The notes under the pieces were generated by a model, which was not told the origin of the DNA, made no database searches, and was given only the letters and a program-made list of their open reading frames with translations. Made by a program: the position numbers and the translations under genes. Below are positions 17,986 to 27,757 of a DNA stretch of 64,000 nucleotides, piece after piece. The stretch is from contig RAYB01000024.1 of the NCBI GenBank assembly GCA_003669055.1, positions 1 through 64,000 on the forward strand, in the 5' to 3' direction. Each line of letters opens with the position of its first letter. Position 1 is the stretch's first letter. The DNA is from a bacterium 1XD21-70. Lineage in GTDB: Bacteria > Bacillota > Clostridia > Lachnospirales > Lachnospiraceae.

Positions 17986-18903
17986 CTATTTTTTCAAGGT
18001 TTTCGGCAAAATTCTCCGGATACCGATCTGCTGGCAGAGATTCTCTATTTTCACAGAAGAGTGGCTGCCGCCAAACTCCCCGTCCAAAACCCAGTCCACC
18101 ATCTCTTCCCCCTCCACCGTCAGGGATGAAGTCTTAAACTTGTGAACCAATTCACAAGCCTCGTCCCGTAACAGAAGGCTGGATACAATACTGCTCAGTT
18201 CCAATGGCGTCTTCGGCATTTCAATCAGGAGAACCTCAAAAAGTCCGTCACACAAAGACACGTTTTGCCTCACCAGCCCCTTAAAACCTCCGACGCTGAT
18301 GGTATTTGTCACCATGCCAAAAATAAAGTCCCCTTCATAACAACCCTCCTCCCCGGCAATCCGCAAAGGATATGATTTGATGGAGGATAAACTCTTCACC
18401 CCTTCCAGGACATAGGCCTGATGCCCCAGCAGGTTCTTCTTGTCCTGGGAGGTCAGGTAGGAAACCTCCGTAAATGCGCCAAACCCTGCAACATATACAA
18501 AATACCTCTCCCCGCCGAATCTCCCGATATCGATCCGGTAAGGCTCCCCCTCGGCTGCTGCCAATGCCGCCGTTGCCATCTGGCGGGGGATCTTCAGGCT
18601 TGCTGCAAAATCGTTGGTCGAACCGGCAGGGATATACCCCAATTCAGGGCGGTGTTCTAATTCCATCAGCCCGGAAATGGTCTCATTTAACGTTCCGTCG
18701 CCGCCGCTGCACACTACCAGATCCACGCTGCCCCCGTACCGCATTGCCACGTCCCTGGCCTCTAACGCCTGCTGGGTTATATGCACCTGGATCTCATAGC
18801 CTCTTTTGGCAAAAATATCCAATACCTCCAGAAGACGGTTCTTGATCTGCCCCTTCCCTGATTTCGGGTTGATCACCAACAGCATTTTCCCGTTTTTTTC
18901 CAT
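17986..18903 (-). CDS. Diacylglycerol-kinase-family lipid kinase
   Basis: A 305-residue member of the DagK/YegS/BmrU fold, which phosphorylates diacylglycerol or related lipids with ATP at the membrane face. The nucleotide-binding motif GGDGTLNE is near residue 73, and LLVINPKSGKG near residue 7 is the usual first motif. IPAGSTNDFAASL follows. GGGAGG lies 11 bases before the ATG at 18903. It follows mutY by 28 bases as the last gene of the argF operon. The exact lipid cannot be read from the sequence. Confidence 0.87.
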   Translation of the reverse strand: MEKNGKMLLVINPKSGKGQIKNRLLEVLDIFAKRGYEIQVHITQQALEARDVAMRYGGSVDLVVCSGGDGTLNETISGLMELEHRPELGYIPAGSTNDFAASLKIPRQMATAALAAAEGEPYRIDIGRFGGERYFVYVAGFGAFTEVSYLTSQDKKNLLGHQAYVLEGVKSLSSIKSYPLRIAGEEGCYEGDFIFGMVTNTISVGGFKGLVRQNVSLCDGLFEVLLIEMPKTPLELSSIVSSLLLRDEACELVHKFKTSSLTVEGEEMVDWVLDGEFGGSHSSVKIENLCQQIGIRRILPKTLKK

Positions 18904-18931
18904 GCCAATACTCACCTCCCTTTCATTATCC

Positions 18932-20041
18932 TCATTTTATCAGCTTTGTATACCTGGCAAACGCATTCGGCAGCGGATAAGTTGTCTTTAATTCCCCCTT
19001 TTTTGCCCTGATATACTCTTTGGGCAGCCCGTTTGCCAGGCAGACCCGGTATCCGACCATATGCCATTCCACATGGGAAAAGATATGTTTTGCCGGGGGG
19101 AGTTCTTCACAGGCCACGATATCCTCCGAAGCCAGGCCAAAAGCAGCTGACAGCTGCAAAGGAAGCAGGTGCCCCTCCACATTAGGCAGTTCATAAAGAG
19201 AGGCCAGAAGACCTGTCCCCTCCCTCTTGCAAAGCCCGATCTGCCCTTTGCTTTCCAGGATGCAAACCGTCCGTTCCTCATATCTTCGTTTTTTAGGCGG
19301 AGCCTTTCTTGGTATCTCATCGGTAAGCTTTTCCCGGAAGGCAAGGCATAGCTTTCCCAGCGGGCACTCTTTACATTTGGGCTTCCCGTTTGGCAGGCAG
19401 ACGGTCTCGCCCAGTTCCATAATCCCCTGGTTAAAGGAACCGGCATCCTGCCTTGGCATCGTCTCTGCCAGCAGGCTCTCCATCTTCTTTTTGGTTGCCT
19501 GCTTTAAAATGTCTTCCTGGCTTGCCAGGATCCGGGAAACCACCCGCAGCACATTGCCGTCTACCGCCGGGACTGCCTCGCCATAGGCGATGGATGCAAT
19601 CGCCCCGGCCGTATAGCTGCCGATCCCCGGCAGCTTTACCAGTTCCTGGTAGCACAAAGGCATCTCCCCCCCATAATCATTGACAATCTGCCCTGCTGCC
19701 TTTTTTAAGTTCCTCGCCCGGTTATAATATCCCAGCCCTTCCCATAGTTTCATCAGGCGGTCATCCTCCACTGCCGCCAGTTCCGGCACTCCCGGAAGTT
19801 CCCTCATAAACCGTTCAAAATAAGGCTTCACGGCCTCTATCCTGGTCTGCTGCAGCATAATCTCCGAAATCCAGACACAATAAGGCTGCGGATTTTCCCT
19901 CCAGGGCAGTTTCCGCGCATTCGCATGGTACCATGCCAGCAGCGGTTCGTTCACCAGGCTTAAGCGCTCCTTCTCTGTAAGGTTCCGAACGCCCTCCTTC
20001 TGCCTGGCCGGCTCTCCATTCCCTGCCTGATGCTCACACAT
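18932..20041 (-). CDS. mutY: A/G-specific adenine glycosylase MutY
   Basis: MutY removes adenine mispaired with 8-oxoguanine, preventing G to T changes. SEIMLQQTR carries the catalytic Glu. LPGIGSYTAGAIAS is the helix-hairpin-helix, followed by VPAVDGNVLRV with the catalytic Asp. The iron-sulfur cysteines follow as C-x7-C-x2-C-x5-C, with one more residue in the first gap than the E. coli C-x6-C. The C-terminal NUDIX-like domain recognises the oxidised base. The ATG overlaps the end of birA by 8 bases, so translation is probably coupled. Confidence 0.95.
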   Translation of the reverse strand: MCEHQAGNGEPARQKEGVRNLTEKERLSLVNEPLLAWYHANARKLPWRENPQPYCVWISEIMLQQTRIEAVKPYFERFMRELPGVPELAAVEDDRLMKLWEGLGYYNRARNLKKAAGQIVNDYGGEMPLCYQELVKLPGIGSYTAGAIASIAYGEAVPAVDGNVLRVVSRILASQEDILKQATKKKMESLLAETMPRQDAGSFNQGIMELGETVCLPNGKPKCKECPLGKLCLAFREKLTDEIPRKAPPKKRRYEERTVCILESKGQIGLCKREGTGLLASLYELPNVEGHLLPLQLSAAFGLASEDIVACEELPPAKHIFSHVEWHMVGYRVCLANGLPKEYIRAKKGELKTTYPLPNAFARYTKLIK

Positions 20042-21014
20042 AACTATAAATCCCCCGCACAGACACCTCCCCGGACATCACCGTTCGCACCCCATCCTCT
20101 GTCTCCACCAGAAGTTCCCCTTTTTCATTGATCCCCCGGCAAATACCGGTATACACATGCCCGGGTGCCAGAACCTTCACCTCCCGGCCTCTGTTGATCA
20201 GGCTTTGGCTATATTCCTCTATCAATAAACTTAAATCCAGGGTCTCTAAAAATTTCCCGTAGTAGGCCTCCCACTCCTCTGCCACTGCCGCTGCCAGAGC
20301 CGCCCTGTTTACCGTTTTGTCGGTGCACAGGCACAAGGAAGTAGCCTTGTCCCGGATCTCCTCCGGAAATTGGGTGATCCCCACATTAATGCCGATACCC
20401 ACCACCACATAGTGGATGCTCTCCATCTCCGTGCTCATCTCCGTCAGGATCCCGCACACCTTCTTCCCGTCCAAAACCACATCGTTCGGCCACTTGATCT
20501 GCCCCTCTAACCCGCTGACACGGCGAATCGCCGCCACTACCGCCATCGCCGCCACCAACGTCAGCATGGATGCACACTCCGGGGGGAGCTGAGGGCGGAG
20601 CAGCAAACTCATCCATACCCCTCCGCCGTTTGACGAAACCCAGGATCTCCCCCTGCGCCCCTTCCCGGCATTCTGCTCCAGGGCAACCACCAAGGTTCCA
20701 TGCAAAGCCCCCTGCTCGGCCCGGCGCTTTGCCTCATTGTTCGTAGAATCCACCACATCCAGAAACACCAGGTTCTGCCCGGCCCAGCTTGTATGCAGCA
20801 CACTGCGGATCTCCTCACCGGTAAACACATCCCCGCTTTCCCTCAGGCGGTAGCCCCGGTTGCGGACTGCCTCGATCTCATACCCATCCTCCTGAAGCTG
20901 CCGGATGACCTTCCACACTGCAGTCCTTGACACTCCCAGCAGTTCACACAGTTCCTGACCAGACACATATCCTTGCCTGCTTTTTAATATTTTTAATATC
21001 TCTGTCTTCACCAT
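20034..21014 (-). CDS. birA: Biotin ligase / biotin operon repressor BirA
   Basis: BirA makes biotinyl-AMP and attaches biotin to carrier proteins; it is also a DNA-binding repressor of biotin genes. The N-terminal winged helix (GQELCELLGVSRTAVWKVI) is present, so it should be the bifunctional type. The ligase domain has GKGRRGRSW for biotinyl-AMP and KWPNDV. The start overlaps the previous stop as TAATG with GGAGG just before, a coupled start. GTG one codon later is a rival. The accB product at 48425 in this window is a likely substrate. Confidence 0.94.
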   Translation of the reverse strand: MVKTEILKILKSRQGYVSGQELCELLGVSRTAVWKVIRQLQEDGYEIEAVRNRGYRLRESGDVFTGEEIRSVLHTSWAGQNLVFLDVVDSTNNEAKRRAEQGALHGTLVVALEQNAGKGRRGRSWVSSNGGGVWMSLLLRPQLPPECASMLTLVAAMAVVAAIRRVSGLEGQIKWPNDVVLDGKKVCGILTEMSTEMESIHYVVVGIGINVGITQFPEEIRDKATSLCLCTDKTVNRAALAAAVAEEWEAYYGKFLETLDLSLLIEEYSQSLINRGREVKVLAPGHVYTGICRGINEKGELLVETEDGVRTVMSGEVSVRGIYSYV

Positions 21015-21319
21015 TACCTCCGGATGCTGATGGCACTTGCCGCACCGATCAGTATTAAAACCACCGCAAGCACACATAAAGCGGCGCCGTTTACCTTCCG
21101 CTTCTTGTCCCTGCCGCTGTTTTTCAGCCGGTACCAGCCATTGATGCCGTTAAGAAGGCCGGCCAGCCAAAAAATGACCGGAAACAAAAACCGGTTCTTT
21201 TCCGGTTCCAGAAACGCCAGAACCGCGCAGGTCACGACCAGAATTCCTACTACTATGTGCAGAAGATCCAGCATCATCGCTTCATTGCGGTGATTTCGTT
21301 TCTTTTCCTGATTTGCCAT
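21014..21319 (-). CDS. Small three-helix membrane protein, unknown
   Basis: A 101-residue protein with a basic N-terminus and three hydrophobic segments (LLHIVVGILVVTCAVLAFL, FLFPVIFWLAGLLNGI and ALCVLAVVLILIGAASAI). CAGGAG precedes the ATG. It begins 3 bases after argF and its stop overlaps the birA start, so it is clearly part of that operon. I do not recognise the family, and its place gives no functional clue beyond co-expression. Confidence 0.75.
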   Translation of the reverse strand: MANQEKKRNHRNEAMMLDLLHIVVGILVVTCAVLAFLEPEKNRFLFPVIFWLAGLLNGINGWYRLKNSGRDKKRKVNGAALCVLAVVLILIGAASAISIRR

Positions 21320-21322
21320 GCC

Positions 21323-22318
21323 TTACTCCTGTTCCACAAGGGTTGCCGCCATCACAGCCTTAATCGTATGCATGCGGTTCTCAGCCTCATCAAACACCTT
21401 CGATTGGGCTGATTCAAACACTTCGTCCGTCACTTCCATCTCCGTAATCCCGAACCGTTCCCCCATCTCCTTGCCGATTTTGGTTTTCAGGTCGTGGAAG
21501 GCAGGCAGGCAATGGAGAAAGATCGCCTTTTCTCCGGCATTGCCCATCACCTCTGCCGTCACCCGATATGGGGCCAGTTCGCGGATCCTCTCCTCCCACA
21601 CTTCATCTGCCTCTCCCATGGACACCCACACGTCCGTATAAATCACGTCTGCCCCTGCTGTCCCAGCCTCCACATCCGTTGTGAGGGTAATGCTCCCGCC
21701 GGAAGCTTTTGCATACTCCCTGCACTCGCCAACCAGCAGCGGATCCGGGAAATACTTTTCTGGTGCACATGCCACAAAATCCATCCCCAGCTTCGCACAG
21801 CCCACCATCAGGGAATTCCCCATATTATAACGGGCATCCCCCATATAAACCAACTTGATCCCCTTTAATTTTCCGAAATTTTCCCGGATTGTCAGCATGT
21901 CCGCCAGGATCTGTGTCGGATGGTACTCATTTGTCAGGCCATTCCACACAGGGACACCCGCATAGCGTGCCAGTTCCTCCACAATCTCCTGGCCGTATCC
22001 GCGGTACTCGATCCCGTCATAAATGCGCCCCAGTACCCGGGCGGTATCTGCAATGCTCTCTTTCTTACCGATCTGGGAGCCTGACGGGTCCAGATAGGTG
22101 CTCCCCATCCCCAGGTCCTGTGCAGCCACCTCAAAAGAACAGCGCGTCCTGGTGCTGGTTTTTTCAAAAATCAGTGCTATATTCTTCCCTTTGCAAAGTT
22201 CGGCCAGGATGCCCGCCTTCTTCTTCTCCTTTAATTCAGCAGCAAAATCAAGCAGATATAAGATCTCCTCTGCCGTGAAATCCTTTAATGTCAAAAAGTT
22301 TCTTCCCTTTAAATTCAT
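21323..22318 (-). CDS. argF: Ornithine carbamoyltransferase
   Basis: This enzyme joins carbamoyl phosphate and ornithine to make citrulline in arginine synthesis, or runs backwards in arginine breakdown. The 331 residues show the carbamoyl-phosphate motif STRTR near residue 54, HPTQ near residue 131 and HCLPAFHD. The start at 22318 follows GGAGG by 8 bases. It heads the operon with the small membrane protein, birA, mutY and a lipid kinase. No other arginine gene is in the window, so biosynthetic versus catabolic use (argF versus arcB) cannot be settled here. Confidence 0.93.
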   Translation of the reverse strand: MNLKGRNFLTLKDFTAEEILYLLDFAAELKEKKKAGILAELCKGKNIALIFEKTSTRTRCSFEVAAQDLGMGSTYLDPSGSQIGKKESIADTARVLGRIYDGIEYRGYGQEIVEELARYAGVPVWNGLTNEYHPTQILADMLTIRENFGKLKGIKLVYMGDARYNMGNSLMVGCAKLGMDFVACAPEKYFPDPLLVGECREYAKASGGSITLTTDVEAGTAGADVIYTDVWVSMGEADEVWEERIRELAPYRVTAEVMGNAGEKAIFLHCLPAFHDLKTKIGKEMGERFGITEMEVTDEVFESAQSKVFDEAENRMHTIKAVMAATLVEQE

Positions 22319-22384
22319 ATATACTTCCTCCAAATGTTTAATCACTCTATCTATAACTTACTATAACAGACCCCTCCTGTCAAG

Positions 22385-22418
22385 AAAAGCCATCCCCGTT
22401 TTCCCTGGAAATGGCCTT
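22385..22418 (-). terminator. Terminator after the SPFH gene
   Basis: Read on the minus strand, GCCATTTCC pairs with GGGGATGGC (two G-U pairs) and is followed by TTTTCTT. The tail overlaps a TTGACA-like sequence upstream of argF. Confidence 0.6.
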
Positions 22419-22445
22419 TCATAATCCTATAGTCTGTTACCAATA

Positions 22446-23375
22446 TTAATTGTCCTGTTTTCCAACCTCTGCCAGCGCCTTCACCAGCCCGGCAACCCCC
22501 TGGATCTCAGAGGGAATGATGATTTTTGTCGCCTTTCCGTCGGCTGCTGCTATAAATGCCTCCAAACTCTTTAACCGCAGCACAGCCTCGTCGGCACCTG
22601 CCTCTTTCAGATAACGGATACCGTTGGCATTGGCCTGCTGCACCTTCAGGATTGCCTCTGCCTCACCCTCTGCTTCCTTAATCCGCTTCTCCTTCTCCGC
22701 CTCCGCATGGAGGATCGCGGCCTGCTTATCTGCCTCCGCATCCAGGATCGCAGATTCCTTCTTACCCTCTGCAACCAGGATCGTGGACTTCTTCTCACCC
22801 TCTGCCCGCAGGATCGCTTCCCGCCGCTCGCGCTCTGCCTTCATCTGCTTCTCCATGGCGTCCTGGATCGCGGCCGGAGGTATAATGTTCTTGAGTTCCA
22901 CCCGGTTCACCTTGATCCCCCAGGGATCGGTGGCCACATCGAGGGATGCCCGCATCTTGGTGTTGATCGTCTCCCTGGATGTCAGCGTCTGGTCTAACTC
23001 CAGGTCGCCGATAATGTTCCTCAGGGTAGTCGCCGTCAAATTCTCAATCGCCATGATGGGATTCTCCACGCCATAGGCAAACAGCTTCGGGTCTGTGATT
23101 TGGAAAAACACCACCGTATCGATACGCATGGTGACGTTATCCTTTGTGATCACCGGCTGGGGGGCAAAATCAACCACCTGCTCTTTCAAAACCACCTTCT
23201 TCGCCACCCGGTCCACGAACGGCAGAAGGAAATGCACCCCCACATGCCATGTCCCTAAGTATGCGCCCAAACGTTCCACCACCAGTGCATTCGCCTGGGG
23301 TACGATGCGGACGCAGGATACCAGAACCACCAGCATGACAATCAACAGTATCAGAAAAATAAAAAACGCTCCCAT
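22446..23375 (-). CDS. SPFH-domain (stomatin/QmcA-like) membrane protein
   Basis: A 309-residue stomatin-type scaffold. One N-terminal membrane segment (FLILLIVMLVVLVSCV) is followed by an SPFH domain (RLGAYLGTWHVGVHFLLPFVD, TVVFFQITDPKLFAYGV, in pieces). A long Ala/Glu-rich coiled coil (residues 170-250, with repeats of AExKKxxAIL) promotes ring oligomers. GGAGGG precedes the ATG, one base after the nfeD stop. The pair NfeD-SPFH is a conserved two-gene unit linked to membrane microdomains and to quality control with FtsH. An ftsH gene lies 1.9 kb upstream. Confidence 0.9.
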   Translation of the reverse strand: MGAFFIFLILLIVMLVVLVSCVRIVPQANALVVERLGAYLGTWHVGVHFLLPFVDRVAKKVVLKEQVVDFAPQPVITKDNVTMRIDTVVFFQITDPKLFAYGVENPIMAIENLTATTLRNIIGDLELDQTLTSRETINTKMRASLDVATDPWGIKVNRVELKNIIPPAAIQDAMEKQMKAERERREAILRAEGEKKSTILVAEGKKESAILDAEADKQAAILHAEAEKEKRIKEAEGEAEAILKVQQANANGIRYLKEAGADEAVLRLKSLEAFIAAADGKATKIIIPSEIQGVAGLVKALAEVGKQDN

Positions 23376-23376
23376 A

Positions 23377-23817
23377 TTATGCTCCCTCCTGTAATTTTTC
23401 TACAATCAGCTTTACTCCCTGGATCTCCAGAACCTTCACCATAGTCCCGGCAGCATACGTCACTTCCGGCTCCTTTGACCTGGCCGTCCATTCCTGGCCG
23501 CCTATGACAGCCGTCCCGGTGCCCAGTATATTATTGATCTCCGACGTAACGCGTGCCTCTTTGCCCACCAGCCCCTCGGCATTGGTTTTTACCGCCTGGC
23601 TGTTAACATATTTTGACACAAACGGCCGCGTGAGAACCAACAGCACAAACGATGTAGCCACAAATGCTGCCAGCTGGATCTCCATGCTGACGTCAAACAG
23701 CGACAATATAAAGGCGACAACTGCACCCCCGGCAAACCAGATCGTGGTCAGCGCCATGGTAGCTATCTCAATCCCAATCAGCAGAATGAAACCAAGCAGC
23801 CAATAAATGGGTATCAT
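23377..23817 (-). CDS. NfeD-like membrane protein
   Basis: A 146-residue protein with two to three N-terminal membrane segments (IYWLLGFILLIGIEIA, WFAGGAVVAFILSLF, AAFVATSFVLLVLTRPF). A soluble C-terminal OB-fold follows (GLVGKEARVTSEI, GTGTAVIGGQEWTARS), as in short NfeD proteins that partner SPFH scaffolds. The start at 23817 follows AAGGAGG; the open frame extends 23 codons upstream through the promoter and is rejected. Confidence 0.88.
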   Translation of the reverse strand: MIPIYWLLGFILLIGIEIATMALTTIWFAGGAVVAFILSLFDVSMEIQLAAFVATSFVLLVLTRPFVSKYVNSQAVKTNAEGLVGKEARVTSEINNILGTGTAVIGGQEWTARSKEPEVTYAAGTMVKVLEIQGVKLIVEKLQEGA

Positions 23818-23863
23818 CTCTCCTACCTCCTTTTTGATGCGGCAATCCCGTGCATTTATACAC

Positions 23864-23892
23864 AGTATATCATATTTCCCGGCCACTTACAA
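23864..23892 (-). promoter_or_regulatory. Promoter of the nfeD-SPFH pair
   Basis: Minus strand: TTGTAA at 23892-23887, a 17-base spacer and TATACT (5 of 6) at 23869-23864, preceded by TG as an extended -10. Confidence 0.65.
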
Positions 23893-23918
23893 TTGCGTTT
23901 GAAAAATGTAAGGATTTG

Positions 23919-25262
23919 TCAGTTATGGCCGGCGGCCCCAAAGCCGCTTTTTCTGACTGCCATCAGCCCCACCGCGTCTGCCAGGAACCATCCGACCGGA
24001 ACGGACAGCCAGATCCCTTTCACCCCGATCCACGGCACCGAGGACAAGGTATAGGCCAGCACCACGCGGGTTCCTAAGGAAACCACGGTCAGCACCACGG
24101 ACATCCCCGGCCGCCCCATGGCACGGAAATACCCGTAAAACAGGAATAAAAACCCGATCAGGCAGTAAAATGCCCCCTCGATCCGCAAATACTGCGTGCC
24201 TACCGCCAAAACCTCCCACTCTTCCGGCTGCACGAAAATAAGGAGCAGCGCCCTGGCAAACAGGCACACCCCCGCAGTGATGATAAGGCAAAACAGCAAT
24301 GTGCAGATTCCGGCGCTGCGGATCCCTTTTCTGATCCGCCCTTCCTCCCCGGCCCCTACATTCTGTGCCACAAAGGTGGAAAATGCATTCCCGAAATCCT
24401 GTACCGGCATATAGGCAAAGGAATCGATCTTCACCGCCGCCGCAAAGGCTGCCATCACAATCGGGCCAAAGCTGTTGACCAGCCCCTGAACCATCAATAT
24501 GCCAAAGTTCATCACCGACTGCTGCACGCTGGTCAAAAAGGATAAGCGGAAAATCTCCTTCAATACCTGCCAGTCCCATTTCATCCATGCCCTTCCCGGA
24601 CGGAATTCCGGAAATTTGATTAATGTATAAACCGCAATGCCTGCCCCGGAAAATATCTGTGCCAGCACGGTCGCCCAGGCGGCGCCTGCAATGCCCTGGC
24701 CAAAAACCAGCACAAATACCAGGTCAAGGATTATGTTGGATACCGCAGATACCCCGAGAAATGCCAGCGGCACCACCGAATTGCCTACCGCCCGCAGCAG
24801 GGATGCGAAATAATTGTACACGAAAATCGATGTGATGCCCCAGAAAATGATCCATAGGTATTCCCTCATCTGGGCATATACCTCCTCTGGCACACGCAAA
24901 AACACCAGGATTTTGTCCAGCCCCACAAACACTGCCCCGTTGATTGCCAGTGTCAGCAGCCCGATCATCACAAAGGATAAAAACATCCCCTGCTTCATCC
25001 GGCCAAAATCCTTTTTCCCGTAGCAGACGGAAAACATTACCCCGCTCCCCATGCAAAATCCCAATAAGATAGAATTGAGAAACGTCATCAGCGTATAGGC
25101 CGAACCTACCGCTGCCAGCGCTTCCCTTCCGATATACCGGCCCACGATCAAAGTGTCCGTCACATTATACATCTGCTGCAGCAGATTACCCATAATCATG
25201 GGCAATGCAAACTGCAGCAGGGTCTTTGTAATATTCCCTTTTGTAAGATCTAACGTTTTCAT
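23919..25262 (-). CDS. MATE-family efflux transporter
   Basis: A 447-residue, twelve-helix exporter of the MATE type, which expels cationic drugs or metabolites in exchange for Na+ or H+. LQFALPMIMGNLLQQMYNV near the start and LIVGRYIGREALAAVGSAY are family marks, repeated in the second half. The ATG overlaps the ftsH stop as ATGA, so translation is coupled to the protease gene. The substrate is unknown. It is not closely similar to the second MATE protein at 59303. Confidence 0.9.
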   Translation of the reverse strand: MKTLDLTKGNITKTLLQFALPMIMGNLLQQMYNVTDTLIVGRYIGREALAAVGSAYTLMTFLNSILLGFCMGSGVMFSVCYGKKDFGRMKQGMFLSFVMIGLLTLAINGAVFVGLDKILVFLRVPEEVYAQMREYLWIIFWGITSIFVYNYFASLLRAVGNSVVPLAFLGVSAVSNIILDLVFVLVFGQGIAGAAWATVLAQIFSGAGIAVYTLIKFPEFRPGRAWMKWDWQVLKEIFRLSFLTSVQQSVMNFGILMVQGLVNSFGPIVMAAFAAAVKIDSFAYMPVQDFGNAFSTFVAQNVGAGEEGRIRKGIRSAGICTLLFCLIITAGVCLFARALLLIFVQPEEWEVLAVGTQYLRIEGAFYCLIGFLFLFYGYFRAMGRPGMSVVLTVVSLGTRVVLAYTLSSVPWIGVKGIWLSVPVGWFLADAVGLMAVRKSGFGAAGHN

Positions 25263-27451
25263 TTTACTTCTGTCCAGCCTGAGGAATTCTCCTTGTTTTC
25301 CCTATTTTCCTGGTTATTGTAAATATCCTGGTTTTCCTGGATGTCCTGCTTTCCCTGAATATCCTGGTTATCCCGTTTTTCCTGGATATCCTGCTTTTCC
25401 TGAACATTCCGGTTATCCCGTTTTCCCTGGATACCCTGCGCTTCCCGGACATCCCGGGCGCCCTGGGTTCCTTGGCCGTCCTGCCCTTTTGGGGTGCCCT
25501 GGCTTCCCCCGTCATCCGCATCCTGGCTGCCGGTTCCTTCCTCCTCCGGGGATTTCCCTTTTTCTTCTTCTTTTTTCTCTTCCGGCTCCGGGATCCCTTT
25601 GCAGCGGCGGAAGATCTGCATGAATTCCTTCCCGGTAATGGTCTCCTTCTCGATCAGGAATTCTGCTATTTCATCCATCACTTCCCGGTTTTCATTCAAA
25701 AGCCTCTTTGCCTCTTCGTATGCTTCCTTGAGGATCCGCATAATCTCATTGTCTACCTCAGCCGCCGTCGCATCGCCGCAATTCATGACCGTGCGCCCGG
25801 TCAGGTACTGGTCCTGCTGCGTGGCAAGCCCCATCAGGCCGAATTTCTCCGACATCCCGTACTGGGTCACCATCGCCCGGGCGAGGCGGGTTGCCTGCTC
25901 AATATCATTGGCGGCACCGGTAGTCACGGACTGGAACACGATCTCCTCCGCCGCCCGGCCGCCGAGGTAGCCCACCAGCATCGCCTTGATCTCCTTTTGG
26001 CTGTTTAAATACTTCTCTTCCTCCGGCACATGCATCACGTATCCGAGGGCGCCCATGGTACGCGGGACAATGGTAATCTTCTGCACCGGCTCCGCATCCT
26101 TTTGCAGGGCGCTAAGGAGCGCATGGCCCACTTCGTGGTAGGATACGATCCGCCGTTCCTCCTTGCTCAGCACGCGGTCTTTCTTCTCCTTGCCCACCAG
26201 CACCACTTCCACGGCTTCAAACAAGTCCTTCTGGCTCACGGCATTTCTCTTATGCTTGACTGCCAGGATCGCCGCTTCGTTGATCATATTGGCAAGATCC
26301 GATCCCACCGCCCCCGATGTAGCCAGGGCAATGGCATCCAAATCCACGGTATCATCCAGGGAGACATTCTTGGCATGGACCTTTAAAATCTCCACCCGGC
26401 CTTTTAAATCCGGCTTATCGACAATGATCCGGCGGTCAAAGCGCCCCGGCCGCAGAAGCGCCGGGTCAAGGATCTCCGGGCGGTTGGTGGCGGCTAAAAT
26501 CAGGAGCCCCTTTGACGAGTCCACCCCGTCCATCTCCGAGAGAAGCTGGTTTAAGGTCTGCTGCTGCTCCGATTCCCCGCCGCCCCCATAGTTGCTCCGG
26601 CTGCGGCCGATGGAATCCACCTCATCGATAAATATGATACACGGGGAGGTCTGCTGTGCCTGCTTGAACAGGTCCCGCACCCGGGACGCGCCTACTCCGA
26701 CATACATCTCCATAAAATCCGAACCGGAAAGAAAATAAAACGGAACCTTTGCTTCCCCTGCCACCGCCCTGGCCAGCAATGTCTTACCGGTTCCGGGCGG
26801 GCCCACCAGCAAGGCACCCTTGGGCAGGCGTGCCCCGATATGGGTGTATTTCCCGGGGTTCTGCAAAAAATCCACCAGTTCTACCAGGGATTCCTTCGCC
26901 TCATCCTCGCCCGCCACATCAGAAAAGGTGATTCCCGTGTCCTTTTGCATATACATCTTGGCCGTGCTCTTGCCCACGCCCATGATGCCGCCGCCCATGC
27001 GCTTCATCATAAAGTTCATGAATATCACAATGATCGCAAACGGGATGACAAAGCTTAAGATGCTCTCCAAAAGCACGCTGCTGTCCTGCAGTTCCTGCTT
27101 GATCTCCACCCCATGTTCCAAAAGGCGGCTGGAAAAATCCCAGTCCGAACTAAGGCGGATCACATAATACTGCTTTGCCGGGTTCTTTTCATTGATGGTG
27201 TCCTTGTAGGTGATGTCCAGCACCGAACTCTTTACCAGCACGGACTCCACCATCCCGGCGTTCACTTCTTCCACAAACTGGTTGTAGCTGATCTCCTCCC
27301 GCCCTTCCGTCACCATGACGTTGCGCATCATATACACTGCCACCAGGGTGATGATGGCCGCTACCAGCATGACCATGAACTGGCTCTGCGGCCCTTGGTT
27401 TTTATTGTTGTTGCCGCCGTTTTCCGGCGGCCGGTGATTGTTATTTTCCAT
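25259..27451 (-). CDS. ftsH: Membrane ATP-dependent zinc metalloprotease FtsH
   Basis: FtsH extracts and degrades unneeded or damaged membrane and regulatory proteins. It has two N-terminal membrane segments ([17 protein letters not shown] near residue 26 and [15 protein letters not shown] near 133). The AAA module has Walker [14 protein letters not shown], Walker [10 protein letters not shown] and the second region of homology. The zinc motif is HEVGH (usual form HEAGH). The 730 residues exceed the common 600-650 because of a Gln/Asp/Glu/Asn-rich tail of about 110 residues after the protease domain. GGAG lies 12 bases before the ATG. The downstream MATE gene overlaps its end. Confidence 0.96.
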   Translation of the reverse strand: MENNNHRPPENGGNNNKNQGPQSQFMVMLVAAIITLVAVYMMRNVMVTEGREEISYNQFVEEVNAGMVESVLVKSSVLDITYKDTINEKNPAKQYYVIRLSSDWDFSSRLLEHGVEIKQELQDSSVLLESILSFVIPFAIIVIFMNFMMKRMGGGIMGVGKSTAKMYMQKDTGITFSDVAGEDEAKESLVELVDFLQNPGKYTHIGARLPKGALLVGPPGTGKTLLARAVAGEAKVPFYFLSGSDFMEMYVGVGASRVRDLFKQAQQTSPCIIFIDEVDSIGRSRSNYGGGGESEQQQTLNQLLSEMDGVDSSKGLLILAATNRPEILDPALLRPGRFDRRIIVDKPDLKGRVEILKVHAKNVSLDDTVDLDAIALATSGAVGSDLANMINEAAILAVKHKRNAVSQKDLFEAVEVVLVGKEKKDRVLSKEERRIVSYHEVGHALLSALQKDAEPVQKITIVPRTMGALGYVMHVPEEEKYLNSQKEIKAMLVGYLGGRAAEEIVFQSVTTGAANDIEQATRLARAMVTQYGMSEKFGLMGLATQQDQYLTGRTVMNCGDATAAEVDNEIMRILKEAYEEAKRLLNENREVMDEIAEFLIEKETITGKEFMQIFRRCKGIPEPEEKKEEEKGKSPEEEGTGSQDADDGGSQGTPKGQDGQGTQGARDVREAQGIQGKRDNRNVQEKQDIQEKRDNQDIQGKQDIQENQDIYNNQENRENKENSSGWTEVK
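25290..25460 (-). repeat. Nine-base imperfect tandem repeat coding the FtsH tail
   Basis: The DNA repeats a 9-base unit, roughly TCCTGGATA on the plus strand. In the FtsH frame it gives three-residue steps such as DIQ, EKQ, EKR and DNQ ([16 protein letters not shown]). The unit length is a multiple of three, so copy-number change lengthens or shortens the tail without a frameshift. Confidence 0.75.
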
Positions 27452-27757
27452 ATCTCATATGCTCTCCTATTCCTCTTGCCTCTTTGAGCCAAAACGCACT
27501 ATTTCCCATTATACTTGTTACTTGCCCATAAATCAAGAAAAGCCCCCTTAAAAATCCGTAAAATTTAAAAGATTTGCCCTTATTTTTACAAAACCCGTTG
27601 CAAACTATTCCGGTTTCCGTAAAAACAATACTTTCTCCCTCCACATCTTGCCATTCATAAACCTTCTTTCAGCCGCCATACTATCCTTGGAAGCGTCCCT
27701 GACCCGTGAAACTGCCTGGCAGCCTGACGGATATTCCCCAAAGAAAGGAGCCTTTGT
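27452..27757. other. Gap upstream of ftsH
   Basis: The gap holds the ftsH promoter on the minus strand and the leader of the small plus-strand gene at 27758. The part 27540-27740 shows no gene and no clear plus-strand promoter. Confidence 0.5.
27508..27536 (-). promoter_or_regulatory. Promoter of ftsH
   Basis: Minus strand: TTGATT at 27536-27531, a 17-base spacer and a perfect TATAAT at 27513-27508, about 50 bases before the ftsH ATG. Confidence 0.7.

Noticed and set aside
22330-22400. TTGACA upstream of argF as its promoter
   Set aside because: At 17 bases the -10 would be TAAGTT, a poor match, and the better TATAGT is only 12 bases away. The motif overlaps a terminator tail.
25153-25623. 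Plus-strand frame with a collagen-like YPG/FPG/YPV pattern
   Set aside because: It is the antisense reading of the 9-base repeat in the FtsH tail, with no start signal of its own.
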